DNA of 64,000 bases from Oceanobacillus sp. FSL K6-2867 (GTDB taxonomy: Bacteria > Bacillota > Bacilli > Bacillales > Amphibacillaceae). Shown piece by piece: positions 62,692 to 64,000 of this stretch. The DNA lies in NCBI RefSeq assembly GCF_037963145.1, contig NZ_CP150144.1, forward strand, positions 744,001 to 808,000. Reading direction: 5' to 3'. Under the pieces are notes generated by a model. It saw only the letters and a list, made by a program, of their open reading frames with translations, made no database searches and was not told the origin of the DNA. Numbering within the stretch: the first letter of the stretch is position 1; each line of letters opens with the position of its first letter. Both the position numbers and the translations under genes were made by a program.

Positions 62692-63960
62692 TTAGCCTTC
62701 TAATAATAAATCATATGGGTCTTCTAACATCTGTTTTACGCGTACAAGGAATTGAACAGCTTCTTTTCCGTCGACAATACGATGGTCATAGGATAATGCA
62801 AGGTACATCATTGGACGGACTTGAATTGAATCATCAGGCATTACCATTGCTCGTTTAACAATATTATGCATTCCCAGGATTCCAACCTGTGGTGCATTTA
62901 AAATTGGTGTAGACATCATGGAACCGAATGTTCCGCCATTCGTTATCGTAAACGTACCACCTTGTAAATCTTTTAAGCCTAGTTTATTATCGCGGGCTTT
63001 CTTACCAAGATCTACAATTGCTCCTTCAATGCCTGCAAAGTCAAGACGATCTGCATCACGTACTACTGGAACGACAAGCCCCTCTTCCGTAGATACTGCA
63101 ATACCAATATCATAGAATTTCTTCACAACTAATTCATTACCTTGAATTTCTGCATTCAGTAATGGAAATTCTTTTAGTGCTCCTACAACAGCTTTTGTAA
63201 AGAAAGACATAAAGCCGAGCTTTACACCATTTTTATCTTGGAATTTATCTTTACGCTGTTTACGTAGTTCCATAACAGCAGTCATATCCACTTCGTTAAA
63301 CGTCGTAAGCATTGCTGTTTCATGCTGTACATTTACAAGGTTTTTTGCAATTGTTTGACGACGGCGCGTCATTTTCACACGTTCAACCGGTTTATCAAAT
63401 TCCGTTTTAATCGCAGCTGCAGGCGCCTCCTGTTTGGCGGGCTTTGATGTTTTAGCCTCACTTGGTGCTTGTGCTGCTGTCTCTACATCTTCTGGGCGAA
63501 TGCGTCCCAGGAGATCACGAGCATTCACTTTACTCAAGTCAATATTTAGCTCACGTGCTCGTTTTCTGGCAGCCGGAGAAGCAATCACATCGGAATTGTT
63601 AGCATCACTTTCAGATTTTGCTGCTGTTGCTTTCGGAGCCCCTACTGATTCTTCTTGTTTTGCAGGAGCTTCCTGCTTCTCTTCTTTTGGTGTTTCAGCT
63701 GGTGCAGTTCCTCCACCAGCTTCCCCATTCTCATCCAAGCTTGCAATCGTATCACCTACAGAAACATCATCACCTACTTCACTGAGAATTTCGGTGATTA
63801 CCCCAGAAAATTCAGAGTTAACTTCCACGTTGACTTTGTCCGTTTCCAGCTCAACAATCGGATCTCCTTTTTCTACTTTATCCCCTTTTTTTACGAGCCA
63901 TTCTGCAATCGTACCTTCTGTAATGGATTCGGCTAGTTCTGGAATCTTAATTTCTTGCAC
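62692..63960 (-). CDS. odhB: dihydrolipoamide succinyltransferase (E2 of 2-oxoglutarate dehydrogenase)
   Basis: 422 residues. Lipoyl domain at ~1-78 with the lipoylated Lys in [11 protein letters not shown]; an Ala/Pro/Glu-rich linker; E1/E3-binding domain near 125-165 ([16 protein letters not shown]); catalytic domain to the end with [15 protein letters not shown] and the active-site His in [15 protein letters not shown] start at 63960 with AAGGGGG 8 bases upstream. The sequence upstream looks like the end of odhA, giving the usual odhAB order. Confidence 0.96.
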   Translation of the reverse strand: MQEIKIPELAESITEGTIAEWLVKKGDKVEKGDPIVELETDKVNVEVNSEFSGVITEILSEVGDDVSVGDTIASLDENGEAGGGTAPAETPKEEKQEAPAKQEESVGAPKATAAKSESDANNSDVIASPAARKRARELNIDLSKVNARDLLGRIRPEDVETAAQAPSEAKTSKPAKQEAPAAAIKTEFDKPVERVKMTRRRQTIAKNLVNVQHETAMLTTFNEVDMTAVMELRKQRKDKFQDKNGVKLGFMSFFTKAVVGALKEFPLLNAEIQGNELVVKKFYDIGIAVSTEEGLVVPVVRDADRLDFAGIEGAIVDLGKKARDNKLGLKDLQGGTFTITNGGTFGSMMSTPILNAPQVGILGMHNIVKRAMVMPDDSIQVRPMMYLALSYDHRIVDGKEAVQFLVRVKQMLEDPYDLLLEG

Positions 63961-64000
63961 TGGATTTTCCCCCTTCAGATGTGTTTAGCGCTTGATAGAT
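63947..64000 (-). CDS. odhA: probable 3' end of odhA (partial)
   Basis: From the right edge one minus frame runs 17 codons ([17 protein letters not shown]) to TAA at 63949-63947, overlapping the odhB start by 14 bases. IYQALN resembles the extreme C-terminus of 2-oxoglutarate dehydrogenase E1, and odhA-odhB is the usual order. Too short for certainty. Confidence 0.4.
   Translation of the reverse strand: MYQALNTSEGGKSSARN

Overview
The window is chromosomal DNA from a low-GC, endospore-forming Gram-positive bacterium of the Bacillaceae. The small acid-soluble spore protein, gerA-type germination operon, YhcN/YlaJ lipoprotein, YjcZ-type peptide, SigI/RsgI pair and many Bacillus subtilis yha/yhe/yrh-type genes point there. 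The dispersed GC-richer intergenic repeats resemble those I associate with the Oceanobacillus/Virgibacillus group, but that placement is inference. There are no rRNA or tRNA genes, CRISPR arrays, transposases or prophage genes. This is ordinary core and accessory chromosome whose unusual content lies mostly between the genes.

Layout. 0.5-7.3 kb: prsA and a yhaL-yhaM-yhaN-yhaO block in the B. subtilis order. 7.4-15 kb: a Tyr/Pro-rich small protein, a phosphotransferase, a frameshifted acetyltransferase, catalase katE, and an ABC-2 exporter (yhaQ/yhaP type). These are accompanied by two paralogous modules of a small XRE repressor plus a small membrane protein. 15.1-15.5 kb: a composite dispersed repeat. 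15.6-24.2 kb: yhzD, yheA, a PucR-type regulator with msmX, a spore SASP, fumC, ilvD, a GntR regulator and a Zn-dependent phospholipase C-like protein. 24.4-32 kb: a UMF1-type MFS protein, an IDEAL-domain protein, a Mn-type cation exporter, azlCD, a T-box controlled NhaC-family transporter, a cobalamin-binding-like protein and map. 32-39 kb: repeats, a YjcZ peptide, an SDR, an M20 dipeptidase, and a yrrT-luxS-mccA-mccB sulfur-recycling operon. 39-48 kb: rsgI/sigI, a PRC-barrel protein, a membrane-anchored HtrA-like protease, and bmrCD with its leader peptide and attenuator. 48-64 kb: an AIM24-like protein, carbonic anhydrase, a YetF/DUF4363 pair, a DUF3231 protein, a gerA-B-C operon, a stand-alone murG, a MATE pump, nupC, a purine permease, odhB, and probably the last codons of odhA.

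Regulation visible in the DNA. (1) Both XRE modules have near-identical palindromic operators, GTAAAG-N4-CTTTAC, over their own promoters. In module 1 one operator also covers the -35 of the divergent katE promoter, so the catalase is probably controlled by this repressor. (2) A T-box with a candidate UAC (Tyr) specifier precedes the NhaC-family gene, suggesting a tyrosine transporter. (3) bmrCD has a promoter, a 23-codon leader peptide with a strong RBS, and a Rho-independent terminator, i.e. ribosome-mediated attenuation as known for B. subtilis bmrBCD. (4) A candidate SigG promoter precedes the germination operon, and a candidate cre site precedes msmX.

Repeats. At least four families of short non-coding elements occur. 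Two show terminal or internal hairpins whose paired bases change together between copies, which suggests selection for, or mobilisation as, folded nucleic acid. One copy sits inside the bmrCD leader between the attenuator and the first structural gene.
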